64,000 bases of DNA, taken from the NCBI GenBank assembly GCA_043816955.1, contig JBDRHL010000144.1:1-64000 (forward strand), written 5' to 3'. Position 1 is the stretch's first letter. Each line of letters starts with the position of its first letter. The notes beneath the pieces were generated by a model, which saw nothing but the letters and a program-made list of their open reading frames with translations, was not told where the DNA came from and did not search any database. The translations under genes and the position numbers were made by a program. Shown here in pieces: positions 1-7,990 of the stretch. The stretch is from JBDRHL01 sp043816955 (GTDB taxonomy: Bacteria; Planctomycetota; Phycisphaerae; Sedimentisphaerales; CAYZTY01).

Positions 1-136
1 GCATCAGAAAAACCGCCTTGCAATAGGGTAGGTCTTCACCATGCAGGATTTTCGAGCATTTTCAGCGATTGTGAAACGTTACGCGGGGAAAATTTTTTGA
101 AAATCGAAATTTCACCGCCGAAGTGCGAAAGTTGGG

Positions 137-1003
137 CTAAACGAAGCTATCTATTTTTGCTGTGCATATTTTTTTTGTCAGGCGTTGGAGTATCTTTACT
201 CGGCTGGCTAAATACTCCAGTTGTTTTTTTGTGATTTTGTAATCCTTTTTATATCTGGCGTCGATGTAGGCTTTCTTGAGCAGGGTAAAGGCTTTTCGAT
301 GCGGCTGGGTGTCCTGTGGGAAGGCCTTTGCGAATTGCGGGTCGTAACTTACGGCTTTTATGCCTAACAACTCAATGTCGTGCGTTCGGAAACGATAATT
401 GATGAAAACTAACGTGATAGCAGAGTAAAAAGACTCAACAGACTGATGAAGCATAAATGCCGCTTTTTTATTCCACCTTCTTCTCAAATTATCTTCGTAA
501 TTCGTATAAAACTCTTTTCCACTTTTGAACCATTGTTTGAAATCATCTTCGGCGATTTGTTTTTGTTCTTCGGGTTTTAGTTTTTTTATTTTTCCGAGGC
601 GGTGTTTGCCGGTGTGGTAGAGGTGGATGCCTTCTTTTTTTATGTCTGTAAAGAAGTACCGGCCTTCGGTTATCATCTGCCTTACGTAGTCGAAGGTGTG
701 GTAGATTATGCTCAGCGGTGTATGGACTTTGCCTGTTGCGGCAATTGCCTTTTCTACGCGGTCGTGAGCATCGGAATTTTCGGCTGTTTTTTTGGATTTT
801 GTAGCGACGAGGATATCGAAGTCTGATTCGTATACATGGGTAACATGGCCTTCGAGGTGGGTGTCTTCGACCCATTCGCCGCGAGCGTAAGAGCCGAAAA
901 GGACGATCATCCGCACATCGGGGATTTTTTCAAGGATAATATCCCTTATCAACTCAAGCTCATCCTGTTTATGCTGCGGCAGATGTGCCAGTGATTTTTT
1001 CAT
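137..1003 (-). CDS. Nucleotidyltransferase-HEPN fusion protein
   Basis: The first ~135 residues form a minimal nucleotidyltransferase (MNT) fold: GSYARGE near residue 37 followed by SDFDILV near residue 80, the family's GS...DxD metal-binding pattern. The second half is a helical HEPN domain (KKAAFMLHQSVESFYSAI, then FRTHDIELLG). In most genomes these are separate adjacent genes, often a toxin-antitoxin pair; here one 288-residue chain carries both. I do not see the catalytic R-x4-6-H of RNase HEPN toxins, so the helical part may be only structural or substrate-binding. No Shine-Dalgarno precedes the ATG, and a TATAAT lies only 9 bases upstream, so the mRNA may be leaderless. The domain call is firm; the substrate is unknown. 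Confidence 0.85.
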   Translation of the reverse strand: MKKSLAHLPQHKQDELELIRDIILEKIPDVRMIVLFGSYARGEWVEDTHLEGHVTHVYESDFDILVATKSKKTAENSDAHDRVEKAIAATGKVHTPLSIIYHTFDYVRQMITEGRYFFTDIKKEGIHLYHTGKHRLGKIKKLKPEEQKQIAEDDFKQWFKSGKEFYTNYEDNLRRRWNKKAAFMLHQSVESFYSAITLVFINYRFRTHDIELLGIKAVSYDPQFAKAFPQDTQPHRKAFTLLKKAYIDARYKKDYKITKKQLEYLASRVKILQRLTKKICTAKIDSFV

Positions 1004-1011
1004 AGGTCATT

Positions 1012-1039
1012 ATTATAGCCAAAACCGACAATCCCACAA
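1012..1039 (-). promoter_or_regulatory. Candidate promoter of the MNT-HEPN gene, leaderless
   Basis: Read on the minus strand, TTGTGG (1039-1034) is followed after 16 bases by TATAAT (1017-1012). The start codon begins at 1003, so transcription would start at or within a base or two of the ATG. This fits the missing ribosome binding site. The same stretch holds a weak AAACCG/CGGTTT inverted repeat that could alternatively act as a terminator for the antiporter upstream. Confidence 0.4.
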
Positions 1040-1164
1040 CGGTTTATTTGCTTTGCACAACAAGTATAAAGGAAAAAGTGTTGAAGATTGCTTCACTTGG
1101 TTCGCAAAGACAATTTGTTACGCGGTACAAGCTGGGCCAAAAAAGCTGGCTGAATTTCAGCAGA

Positions 1165-2124
1165 TTATCTTCGAATGATTAAGAAAGTTATATAAGCACT
1201 ATAAAGAAGGATAAAAATGACTGCTTCCCATCTATCCAGAAGTCTTTTTTTGCCGGTAAACATGCAGATAAACAGCAGCAGGCTTGAAAATATTGTTACG
1301 CCAACATCCACATTATCTTTTGCCTGGAAAGGCAGCGGCCTGACAATTGAACTTATGCCGAGAATGAAGAAGATGTTGAAAATATTTGAGCCGACTATGT
1401 TTCCTACAGCGATGTCCGCATTTTTTTTATAAGCAGCGACAGAAGATGTAGCCAGCTCAGGCAAGGAAGTGCCGGCTGCGACAATCGTCAAACCGATCAA
1501 AGATTCACTTACTCTCAAACTTAAGGCCAGCTTTACAGCGCCATCAACGACCCATCTGGCGCCTACCATCAGGCATAATAAGCCCAGGATTACCAGAAAA
1601 ATGGATTTAGCCAGGGTGTGTTCTCCGTCAGATGTATCAGTGCCAGAGTTACGCTGTGGTCTTGTAATGCCGAATATGTAGTAAAGAAATATGACAAAGA
1701 AAGAGAGAAGAACCAATCCATCGATTCTGGTCAGAGCTGAAATGCTGCTTCGGTCTATGAGTTTGTCATTTGCCAAAATACCGAGAAGCACCGCTGCCAA
1801 AAGGGTTAATGGTATTTCCTTCCAGACGGTACCTGCGCTGACTTTCAGAGGGTAGATAATCGCTGATACACCAAGAATCAGAAGAATGTTGAAGATATTG
1901 CTTCCCAGAATATTGCCAATAGCTATGCCTGTGTTTCCTTTTATGCTTGCGAAAATATTAACAAACAGTTCCGGGAACGAAGTACCAAAAGCAACGACAG
2001 TCAGGCCAATTACCAAGTCAGAGACTTTTAGTATTCCAGCGAGGCGGGAGGCCCCGTCAACGAGAAAGGAAGCCCCTTTGATCAGGAGCAAGAACCCAAC
2101 CACAAACAGTGCATAAGCTACCAT
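1165..2124 (-). CDS. Calcium/sodium antiporter, CaxA/YrbG family
   Basis: A hydrophobic 319-residue protein with the two inverted alpha repeats of the CaCA superfamily. Alpha-1 reads GLTVVAFGTSFPEL with GNILGSNIFN; alpha-2 reads GLTIVAAGTSLPEL with GNIVGSNIFN. Both glutamates that bind the cation are present. About ten membrane segments are expected, with a loop near residues 150-170 joining the halves, and the length is normal for the family. It should sit in the inner membrane and export Ca2+ against Na+ or H+. The gene stands alone, and no regulator is visible. A second, more divergent member lies at 15283-16317. Confidence 0.92.
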   Translation of the reverse strand: MVAYALFVVGFLLLIKGASFLVDGASRLAGILKVSDLVIGLTVVAFGTSFPELFVNIFASIKGNTGIAIGNILGSNIFNILLILGVSAIIYPLKVSAGTVWKEIPLTLLAAVLLGILANDKLIDRSSISALTRIDGLVLLSFFVIFLYYIFGITRPQRNSGTDTSDGEHTLAKSIFLVILGLLCLMVGARWVVDGAVKLALSLRVSESLIGLTIVAAGTSLPELATSSVAAYKKNADIAVGNIVGSNIFNIFFILGISSIVRPLPFQAKDNVDVGVTIFSSLLLFICMFTGKKRLLDRWEAVIFILLYSAYITFLIIRR

Positions 2125-2213
2125 TCAAGTCTCTTTTGTTCGGCTCTGATTTTCCACAGTTGTTCGTGATGCCCTTTATATCAGGTTTACGTTAAATGGG
2201 ATTTTTTAGCAAA

Positions 2214-2678
2214 TCATATCTCTCCGGGGGGGAAATCTATTTTTACGGGCTTGGCGGGGTAAATCCCAATTTTGCAGCAGCATTTTTCAATAAAATTCAG
2301 GCTTTTTACCCATTGGCGGATCGCATCTTTGAGCTTCGCGGCCTGCGGATAATTTTCCGTGTCCAATTTGTCCACAAGCGGGATTATACCATCCTTATAA
2401 TTGGAAAGTAACATTGCTATGGCGAAATTAAGCTGATACAGCACAGGTGTATCGGAAGGCATACAAATATAGCCCTGAAAAGCAAGATTCCGAAGCACCG
2501 AGACGGCTTGGTCGATTTTTCCGAGCCGCATTAAACAAACACCCCGTGCATTTTCCATTACAGGTGTTTTCTGACCAAGGCGTTCGATGAATTTCAGAGC
2601 ATCCTGCGGACGGTCTTGATTTAATAGTTCCCGGATATGGTCAATGGCTGCCGGTGATTTTGCTTTATCGTTCAGCAT
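2214..2678 (-). CDS. Small TPR-like protein
   Basis: About 154 residues, helical, with at least two tetratricopeptide-like units (DRPQDALKFIERLGQKTPV and ENARGVCLMRLGKIDQAVSVL). No signal peptide is seen, so it is probably cytoplasmic and acts through protein-protein contacts. I chose the ATG at 2678 because GGGAG lies eight bases upstream; the open frame continues back to a TTG at 2693 that has no such site. The C-terminus is Cys- and Pro-rich (KCCCKIGIYPAKP). No partner is obvious from the neighbours. TPR assignment likely; function unknown. Confidence 0.65.
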   Translation of the reverse strand: MLNDKAKSPAAIDHIRELLNQDRPQDALKFIERLGQKTPVMENARGVCLMRLGKIDQAVSVLRNLAFQGYICMPSDTPVLYQLNFAIAMLLSNYKDGIIPLVDKLDTENYPQAAKLKDAIRQWVKSLNFIEKCCCKIGIYPAKPVKIDFPPGEI

Positions 2679-2826
2679 ATTTACATCTCCCAATAAATAT
2701 TCTTTTTTGGTTAACGGTTTGACGAGTTAGAGGATTTCGACGCACTTTCGGCGCGTTATTTACCGCCCGGAATGCGTGAAACACTTTCACACGAGTCAGG
2801 TTTACAATGGATTAACGTTCCGCTGA

Positions 2827-3192
2827 TTAAACTATCAGCAGACAATGAAGTGAAATTAAGGAGGGTTCATTTATTCCATTTACGGCAACATTTGATGATT
2901 CAAAGTTACCGGAATGAAGGAGCCTGTTTTTAGCTGACAAATAGTCAGATGCCATAAATGCCGGTTTGGTCCAGCCTGTTGGATTCGTTACTTTTCTACT
3001 GATTTGATCATTACGTGACACAATTGCAACAGATACAGCGTTTTCAAAACCGGAAGTGATAAGTTGCCTGTTGCGGGGGGCAGTTTTTTCTTTTGGGGCA
3101 GCAGGCAGATAAGATAAATAGAGGGTATTTCCCATAGCTGTTGCGAAAAACACGGCAGTAATCATTTTTATAAATTGCCGCCTGCACATCAT
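2827..3192 (-). CDS. Hypothetical protein with Tat-like signal
   Basis: A 121-codon frame preceded by GAAAGGG seven bases from its ATG. The N-terminus, MCRRQFIKMITAVFFATAMG, resembles a twin-arginine signal (RRxFIK followed by a hydrophobic stretch). The remaining ~90 residues match nothing I recognise and are short for a folded Tat substrate, so this could be a truncated gene or a small exported protein. Codon use is less regular than in the neighbours. I would not be surprised if it were not expressed. Confidence 0.4.
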   Translation of the reverse strand: MMCRRQFIKMITAVFFATAMGNTLYLSYLPAAPKEKTAPRNRQLITSGFENAVSVAIVSRNDQISRKVTNPTGWTKPAFMASDYLSAKNRLLHSGNFESSNVAVNGINEPSLISLHCLLIV

Positions 3193-3351
3193 TAGCCGGC
3201 CCTTTCAAGCTCAGTTAATATACAATAGATTATACCAGTAAAGATACATTAAAACCATCAATATTTAATACGTGTACTTTCAACAAATATTTTTTGTCCG
3301 GTACTTTCTCGCTCCATTAAATAAGGTTTTACAGTTCGCGGCGGATTTTTC

Positions 3352-3379
3352 TTGACCTGCTTATGTGTATGGATATAAT
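3352..3379 (+). promoter_or_regulatory. Sigma-70 type promoter of the PEP-CTERM gene
   Basis: TTGACC (3352-3357), a 16-base spacer, then a perfect TATAAT (3374-3379). Transcription would begin near 3386, giving a leader of about 130 bases before the ATG at 3520. It is among the best promoter matches in the window. Confidence 0.7.
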
Positions 3380-3411
3380 GGTTTTTCGGCTTGAGTAAGG
3401 AGAAGGAGCCG

Positions 3412-3474
3412 ATGAGAAGCAAACCCCCGAAGCATTTCTATCCGGCATGTAACCAAGGCGTAATTTCCGTTTAA
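3412..3474 (+). CDS. Candidate 20-residue leader peptide
   Basis: An ATG at 3412 follows a doubled AAGGAG at an ideal distance and opens a 20-codon frame ending in TAA. The peptide contains Pro-Pro, His, Tyr and one Cys and has no signal character. A CGGCT/AGCCG stem (3387-3391 with 3407-3411) covers its ribosome binding site. A TTCCGT/ACGGAA stem followed by GGCTTTTTC lies at its 3' end and overlaps the stop codon region. The arrangement suggests translational coupling or attenuation of the PEP-CTERM gene, but the reading is speculative; it could also be a structured RNA rather than a peptide gene. Confidence 0.4.
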   Translation: MRSKPPKHFYPACNQGVISV

Positions 3475-3519
3475 GAAATTTTACGGAAGGCTTTTTCATT
3501 AATAAAAAGGAGGCGAAAA

Positions 3520-4134
3520 ATGAAAAGGATAATTTATGTCAGCTTGTGCCTGCTTGTTGCAGGCAGCATCGCCAATGCGGTGCTCACGGAGGTTACGAGT
3601 GAGGACGGACGGCAAGACCCTTTAACCATCCAAGGCTGGGTACATGAACTGGGTACCGGGGCGTCATTCCCTGCCAACGAATTGATTTCTCTGCATCACG
3701 TTTGGACCACATCAATTGTTCCATGTCCGGCTAATTACAATCCCCAAGGGCCTGCCAACCTGGAGGTTGGTATTCAGAACATGACCAACATTTGCTGGAC
3801 TGATCTTCACTTTGTTGCCGACGCGGGAATCACTCTGACAAATGATGACGGATGGATTAACGGACAATTGGCTTTTAAGATTGACAATGTCGGGGTCAAT
3901 ATTCCTTTGATCAATGAGATTGGAGGCAATATCCCGCTTGTTTTCGAGCCTGGGGAAATTTGGGAGTTCGTAATCCAGAACTACAATCCGCCGGCGGCGG
4001 CAGTAGCGTTCGGTAGTATCGGAGTCCCAAGCACGAGTGCGGCATCGACGGCAAGTATCATTGCCATTCCTGAGCCAATGACTCTAGCGGTTCTGGCTGT
4101 TGGGGCTATCGGACTTTTGAGACGCAAAAAATAG
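3520..4134 (+). CDS. PEP-CTERM sorting domain protein
   Basis: A 204-residue secreted protein. Residues 1-20 form a signal peptide (KRIIYVSLCLLVAGSIANA). The last ~25 residues are a PEP-CTERM tail: IPEPMTLAVLAVGAIGLLRRKK, that is Pro-Glu-Pro, a hydrophobic helix and a basic end. In this family an exosortase recognises the tail, cleaves it and anchors the protein or releases it to the surface; no exosortase gene lies in the window. The central region is rich in beta-forming residues and resembles no enzyme I know. A strong AAAGGAGG precedes the ATG, and the gene has its own promoter and leader. Confidence 0.88.
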   Translation: MKRIIYVSLCLLVAGSIANAVLTEVTSEDGRQDPLTIQGWVHELGTGASFPANELISLHHVWTTSIVPCPANYNPQGPANLEVGIQNMTNICWTDLHFVADAGITLTNDDGWINGQLAFKIDNVGVNIPLINEIGGNIPLVFEPGEIWEFVIQNYNPPAAAVAFGSIGVPSTSAASTASIIAIPEPMTLAVLAVGAIGLLRRKK

Positions 4135-4478
4135 TGTCGGAAGAAGTCTAGAGGTCAAGGCAAGAAAGAGTGGAGTATATTCACATCTTTGAAGGGGGAG
4201 TGTTTGCAAAAATAAACCAAAGAAGTACTTTAGTGTGAGAGGTGGTGTGGGGATTTCGGTTGGGAAGGTATTATTTTTTTAAGAAGACTATTTTATCCTT
4301 GTTTTTTTCGTATTTGAGAGTATACTAACGATATTATGGTTGGAGGAGCGGCAGAGAGTGTTTTTATTATTTCACGTCTGAGTAAACGTTCAGCGGATGT
4401 TTTTCCAGCGGAGTAACGATCTGTCAACTGCCTGAGGAACGTAAATTACAGATGATTCAAAAAGGTTGGAGGACTAAA
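4135..4478 (+). other. Intergenic region with possible promoter
   Basis: No convincing gene. TTGTTT (4299-4304), 16 bases, TATACT (4321-4326) is a plausible promoter for the secreted protein that starts at 4479, which would give a leader of about 145 bases. No stable terminator is seen behind the PEP-CTERM gene. Confidence 0.4.
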
Positions 4479-6683
4479 ATGAGAGAGAGCAAAATATCAA
4501 TCACCCAGTCTGCAGTTTCAGCAATGGTTTTATGCATGGTTTTAGGTGTTGCGGTCCGGGGGAGCAGTATAAGCGGCAGAGTGAATGATGCGAATGGGGC
4601 CGCGGTTTCAAACATGTGGGTATATACAAGCGATTACGACACGGGTACATACCGGGGAGGTGATTATACCGACAGCAATGGTTTTTATTATATAAGCGGT
4701 ATTCCGGCAGGGGTGATGCGTGTTGAGGCAGGTACGTGGGATACGGGTTACGCGCATCAGTTTTACGATCATAAGACAGACTGGGGTCGGGCAACACAAC
4801 TTTGGGTTTGTGAAGGGGAGGACATTGAAAACATCGATTTCGACCTGGTTGAAGCGGCAATCGTCCGGGGATTTGTCAAGGACCCGTGCGGAGCGGGGGT
4901 TAAAGACGTTGTAGTGCAGTATAGCGTCGAAGATATTTATTATGCCTACAGTGTTGTGACAGATTCGAATGGTTTTTATGTCTGTAATGATCTTTTGCCC
5001 GGATATTCATACGTGGTCAGGATTGACCCTCCTTCGACGAGCGATTATATGATAACTCGTTTCTATATGGCAGTAGCGGAAACGCGGGACTATAACGCGC
5101 CAGATGTTTTTCTGCAGGAAGGGTGTCTTACAGTTTCGGGGAGAATTACCGACAAGTCTACGGGATTGGCGCTGGAAGGTATACAAGTGGGTTGTTATCT
5201 TGAAGGGCTAGGCGTCTGGGGAGGTGATGCCGGAAGCGATGCAAACGGTGTTTACCGGCTGAGCAATCTGCCGCCCGGTGAAGTTGAGATACGGGCTATG
5301 CCGGAATATTATTATGCCGGTATCGGGACAAGTTTTTATCTTGAAAATGATATTAACAACCTTGATTTTGCTTTGCCCAAGGGCGCGACGTTATCGGGCA
5401 GGGTAGTGGACGCGGAAACAGCTGAGGCGGTGGGAGATATAGAAGTGACTTACTGGAATGAAAGATATGCCATATGGGAAAATGATTTTACGGATGCCGA
5501 CGGCGAGTTTATGTTCGGAAATCTGCCGGGTGGGATTGCTGAGATAACCGCACGGCCTGAGTTTGATAGCGGCTACTGCTGGTCACTGCCGTGGGGGAGT
5601 AACTGGTTTTATGTTAATGAGGGAGAGGAACACTCAGGCAGGATCATAGCTATACGAAAAGGCGCGATTGTCAATGTCTGCATGAGGGATGTAAACGGGG
5701 TTGGTATAAGCGACATCGAATATGAGTACATGGGCCGGTTTTCGGAAGGGTGGGGGTATACCGATATGACGGGGGGTTTCAAGGCAAGAGTGCCGTTGGG
5801 TGAGACGGCTATCGGTATCTACGAGGATGAGTTCGGGACACTTGCCCGGAAGGTTCAAATAACGGACATAAACCAAAGCATGGATGTCAACATGACGGTC
5901 TATTCGGAGCAAAGCGGCGGTACGATATCGGGGATGGTTACGAATCCGGGTAATGATGGGAAAATGGGTGATTTTCTGGTGCTGGCATTTGAAGCAGGGA
6001 CTTTGTTTACCGATCCGAACGGGTGGTATCTGATTTTTCCGGTACGTGAATGTGACGGTGAGGCAAACAGTGCATTTTCGATAACGGCTCTTCCGCCAGG
6101 TGTAAATTACGATATTTATCTTACCGTGATAGCAGCGACGGCTGATGATGTAGAATCTCTGGCAGTTTGTGATGGGGAGTTTAACGTTGCTGGTGGGGTG
6201 AATGATGTCGAACTTTGCTACAGTTCCGAAGGAGGTACTATAAGAGGGAGCATTATCAATGTTTACGGGGATAGTGTAACAGGAGCGACAGCGCTGCTTG
6301 GTGATTCGGTCAGCGGTGAATTCAGGGGATTCGGCGATGTTGACGCCAACGGCGAATACTACATTTACAATGTGCCTGCTAGTAGTTATAAGCTTACCGC
6401 TGTACACAGTAAGTATGCGGAGGCATCAACAAGTGTGGAAGTTTTGGATGGTGCAGCGACAAATGCGGGCAGCCTGGTGGTGGGATTCAGCGGCGAGAAA
6501 GAAGGCGCTGATCTGACCGGCGATGGTAGTGTGGATATGCGTGATGCCGCTGTTTTTGCCGAGCAGTGGCTGAAAGTAGGGGAGGTGGAAGCAGACTTTA
6601 ACCTGGACAGCAATACGGATTTTGCGGACTGGGTCAGGTTTGCCGAGAGCTGGATGTGGAAGGCTATGTGGTATAATGATTAA
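4479..6683 (+). CDS. Secreted multi-domain protein with dockerin-like C-terminus
   Basis: About 734 residues. A signal peptide (TQSAVSAMVLCMVLGVAVRG) is followed by at least six repeats of ~75-90 residues of the carboxypeptidase-regulatory / SdrD B-like kind, each with a pattern such as SGRVVDAETAEAVGDIEV ... DADGEFMFGNLPGG. The last ~55 residues hold two dockerin-like calcium motifs: DLTGDGSVDMRDAAVFAEQW and DFNLDSNTDFADWVRFAESW. The beta-sandwich repeats suggest a surface stalk or adhesin; dockerin pairs bind cohesins in clostridia, but in Planctomycetes the partner is usually unknown. I took the ATG at 4479 because GGAGGA lies five bases before it; the frame extends back to 4452. Confidence 0.82.
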   Translation: MRESKISITQSAVSAMVLCMVLGVAVRGSSISGRVNDANGAAVSNMWVYTSDYDTGTYRGGDYTDSNGFYYISGIPAGVMRVEAGTWDTGYAHQFYDHKTDWGRATQLWVCEGEDIENIDFDLVEAAIVRGFVKDPCGAGVKDVVVQYSVEDIYYAYSVVTDSNGFYVCNDLLPGYSYVVRIDPPSTSDYMITRFYMAVAETRDYNAPDVFLQEGCLTVSGRITDKSTGLALEGIQVGCYLEGLGVWGGDAGSDANGVYRLSNLPPGEVEIRAMPEYYYAGIGTSFYLENDINNLDFALPKGATLSGRVVDAETAEAVGDIEVTYWNERYAIWENDFTDADGEFMFGNLPGGIAEITARPEFDSGYCWSLPWGSNWFYVNEGEEHSGRIIAIRKGAIVNVCMRDVNGVGISDIEYEYMGRFSEGWGYTDMTGGFKARVPLGETAIGIYEDEFGTLARKVQITDINQSMDVNMTVYSEQSGGTISGMVTNPGNDGKMGDFLVLAFEAGTLFTDPNGWYLIFPVRECDGEANSAFSITALPPGVNYDIYLTVIAATADDVESLAVCDGEFNVAGGVNDVELCYSSEGGTIRGSIINVYGDSVTGATALLGDSVSGEFRGFGDVDANGEYYIYNVPASSYKLTAVHSKYAEASTSVEVLDGAATNAGSLVVGFSGEKEGADLTGDGSVDMRDAAVFAEQWLKVGEVEADFNLDSNTDFADWVRFAESWMWKAMWYND

Positions 6684-7153
6684 AAGGGACTACTGAAAAA
6701 CCAAGAAATCGTATAAAGAGCATTGCAGGGGGGTGTTTTTTACCGGACGTTTGGGGGTAAGCTGTCCAGTCAGAGGGTAATTAAGCAAGAGCTTTTTCCC
6801 TGTGGCTGTGGGTTTTTGCAATTTTAAATCAATCTGTTTTTCATGTTATCAGCGGTTTTTTATATGTCGATATTGTAAGCAGCAGCGTGTTTTAGCAATA
6901 TGGATAAAGGGGCGGATCAATGAGAAAGACGGGGCAATGTGAGCACTTTGTACGAAAGATCGCCGGAGAGGCCGGGGACATACAGAACGAACATTTTTTG
7001 AATCGTAAAGTATTGAACGGGGTTGTATCGAGTAAAAACTGTGATGTCAGGCGGAGGCTGCCGGTATATCAGATAGTTTTTCTTTTTCTGCTGGTTTTTG
7101 CGAAGGCAATGAAATCGTTGCATGATTAGGTGTCAAAAAAAGAAAGGGAAGAA
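6684..7153 (+). other. Intergenic region, possible structured RNA
   Basis: No recognised gene. Between about 6740 and 6815 the sequence can fold into nested stems (GGAC/GTCC, AGGG/CCCT, AGC/GCT). I could not match it to a known riboswitch. A 69-codon frame (6920-7129) has a GGGGCGG site before its ATG, but its composition is unlike a protein and it is not listed as a gene. Confidence 0.35.
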
Positions 7154-7963
7154 ATGAGAAAAACAAAAAATACAAAAACCCGTCTATGTGCGATAATAAT
7201 TTTTGCCTTTATTTTCGCTCAACCTGCTTTGGGTGATGAACTTTCGGATTTGAAGGCCAAACTAAAAGCCTTAGAGCAGGAAAATAAAATGCTCAAGGAA
7301 AAGATTACAGCGATGGAGAGCACCCAAGGAGCAGTAACGGCAAAACTCAAGAAAAATCGCAATGGGTGGATGACGGCTGAATATCAGTTTGATACACGCG
7401 GCTTTAACACCATTAACTTTACCGGCGGATCAAAGCTGCCTTACGGATGGAGCCTGTGGGGCTTCATTGATATAGAGACAGCCGACAGTCACGAAGGAAG
7501 CAGAGCAGATGCCCAGGAGTTCTTCACAGAAATAGATTTGAAAAAGGAGCTATACAAGGGATTTGGAGTCGTTCTCGAATATAACGATGGTGAGGCACGT
7601 CATAACAGTATAGGCAGAGTCGGCGTCAATTATACAGCCCGCTGGGACTGGCTTAAAAAGATGGATTTGGATCTTGCCTTTAAGGTATTCCCAATCGAAA
7701 CAGATGGGCATGGCTGGCAGGGGAGTTTTTGCTGGGAAAAGAAGTTCCCGAAGATTTTCGACGGCCGGTTTTCTATGGGAGGATTCTTCGATATCAATTT
7801 TGACAGCGGGGCCAATGATAATGAAACCAATATTATAACCGAAACCCAGGCCAGATACAAGCTGACAGAAAATCTTGAGGCGTTAGTCGAATTCAGATTC
7901 AATGAATATCTGGTTGCAAGTCAGGAGCACGGTTTGGGGATAGGATTAAAATATAAGTTTTAG
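7154..7963 (+). CDS. Outer-membrane beta-barrel-like protein
   Basis: About 269 residues from the ATG at 7154, which follows AAGGGA; the frame extends back to a GTG at 7130. Residues 1-28 are a signal peptide ending in QPALG. Residues 29-55 form a short coiled coil (DLKAKLKALEQENKMLKEKI), as at the N-terminus of many trimeric porins. The rest alternates hydrophobic and polar residues in strands and ends in an aromatic residue (GLGIGLKYKF), typical of outer-membrane barrels. It is the first gene of a co-directional set with two substrate-binding proteins and a sensor kinase, so it may let the ligand of those proteins through the outer membrane. The specific family is not recognised. Confidence 0.6.
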   Translation: MRKTKNTKTRLCAIIIFAFIFAQPALGDELSDLKAKLKALEQENKMLKEKITAMESTQGAVTAKLKKNRNGWMTAEYQFDTRGFNTINFTGGSKLPYGWSLWGFIDIETADSHEGSRADAQEFFTEIDLKKELYKGFGVVLEYNDGEARHNSIGRVGVNYTARWDWLKKMDLDLAFKVFPIETDGHGWQGSFCWEKKFPKIFDGRFSMGGFFDINFDSGANDNETNIITETQARYKLTENLEALVEFRFNEYLVASQEHGLGIGLKYKF

Positions 7964-7990
7964 ACGGAAATTATTTAAGAGAATGAAACG

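Larger units (their letters stand above)
3193..3519 (+). other. Intergenic region with promoter and leader
   Basis: The left part (3193-3350) holds nothing I can name. The right part carries a strong promoter, a short hairpin, a 20-codon leader ORF with its own Shine-Dalgarno, and a second hairpin just before the ribosome binding site of the PEP-CTERM gene. These are listed separately. Confidence 0.6.

Noticed and set aside
1..136. Gene fragment at the left edge
   Set aside because: No frame with coding character or motif; the stretch looks like plain intergenic sequence.
5634..6407. 257-codon frame on the minus strand
   Set aside because: Antisense to the dockerin-like secreted protein; no family resemblance.
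6740..6815. Known riboswitch (c-di-GMP, guanidine, ZTP, fluoride)
   Set aside because: Compared with remembered consensus cores, none of the conserved segments is present.
6920..7129. 69-codon frame with GGGGCGG before its ATG
   Set aside because: Composition and hydrophobicity pattern do not look like a protein, and no conservation can be judged; kept only as a remark on the intergenic region.
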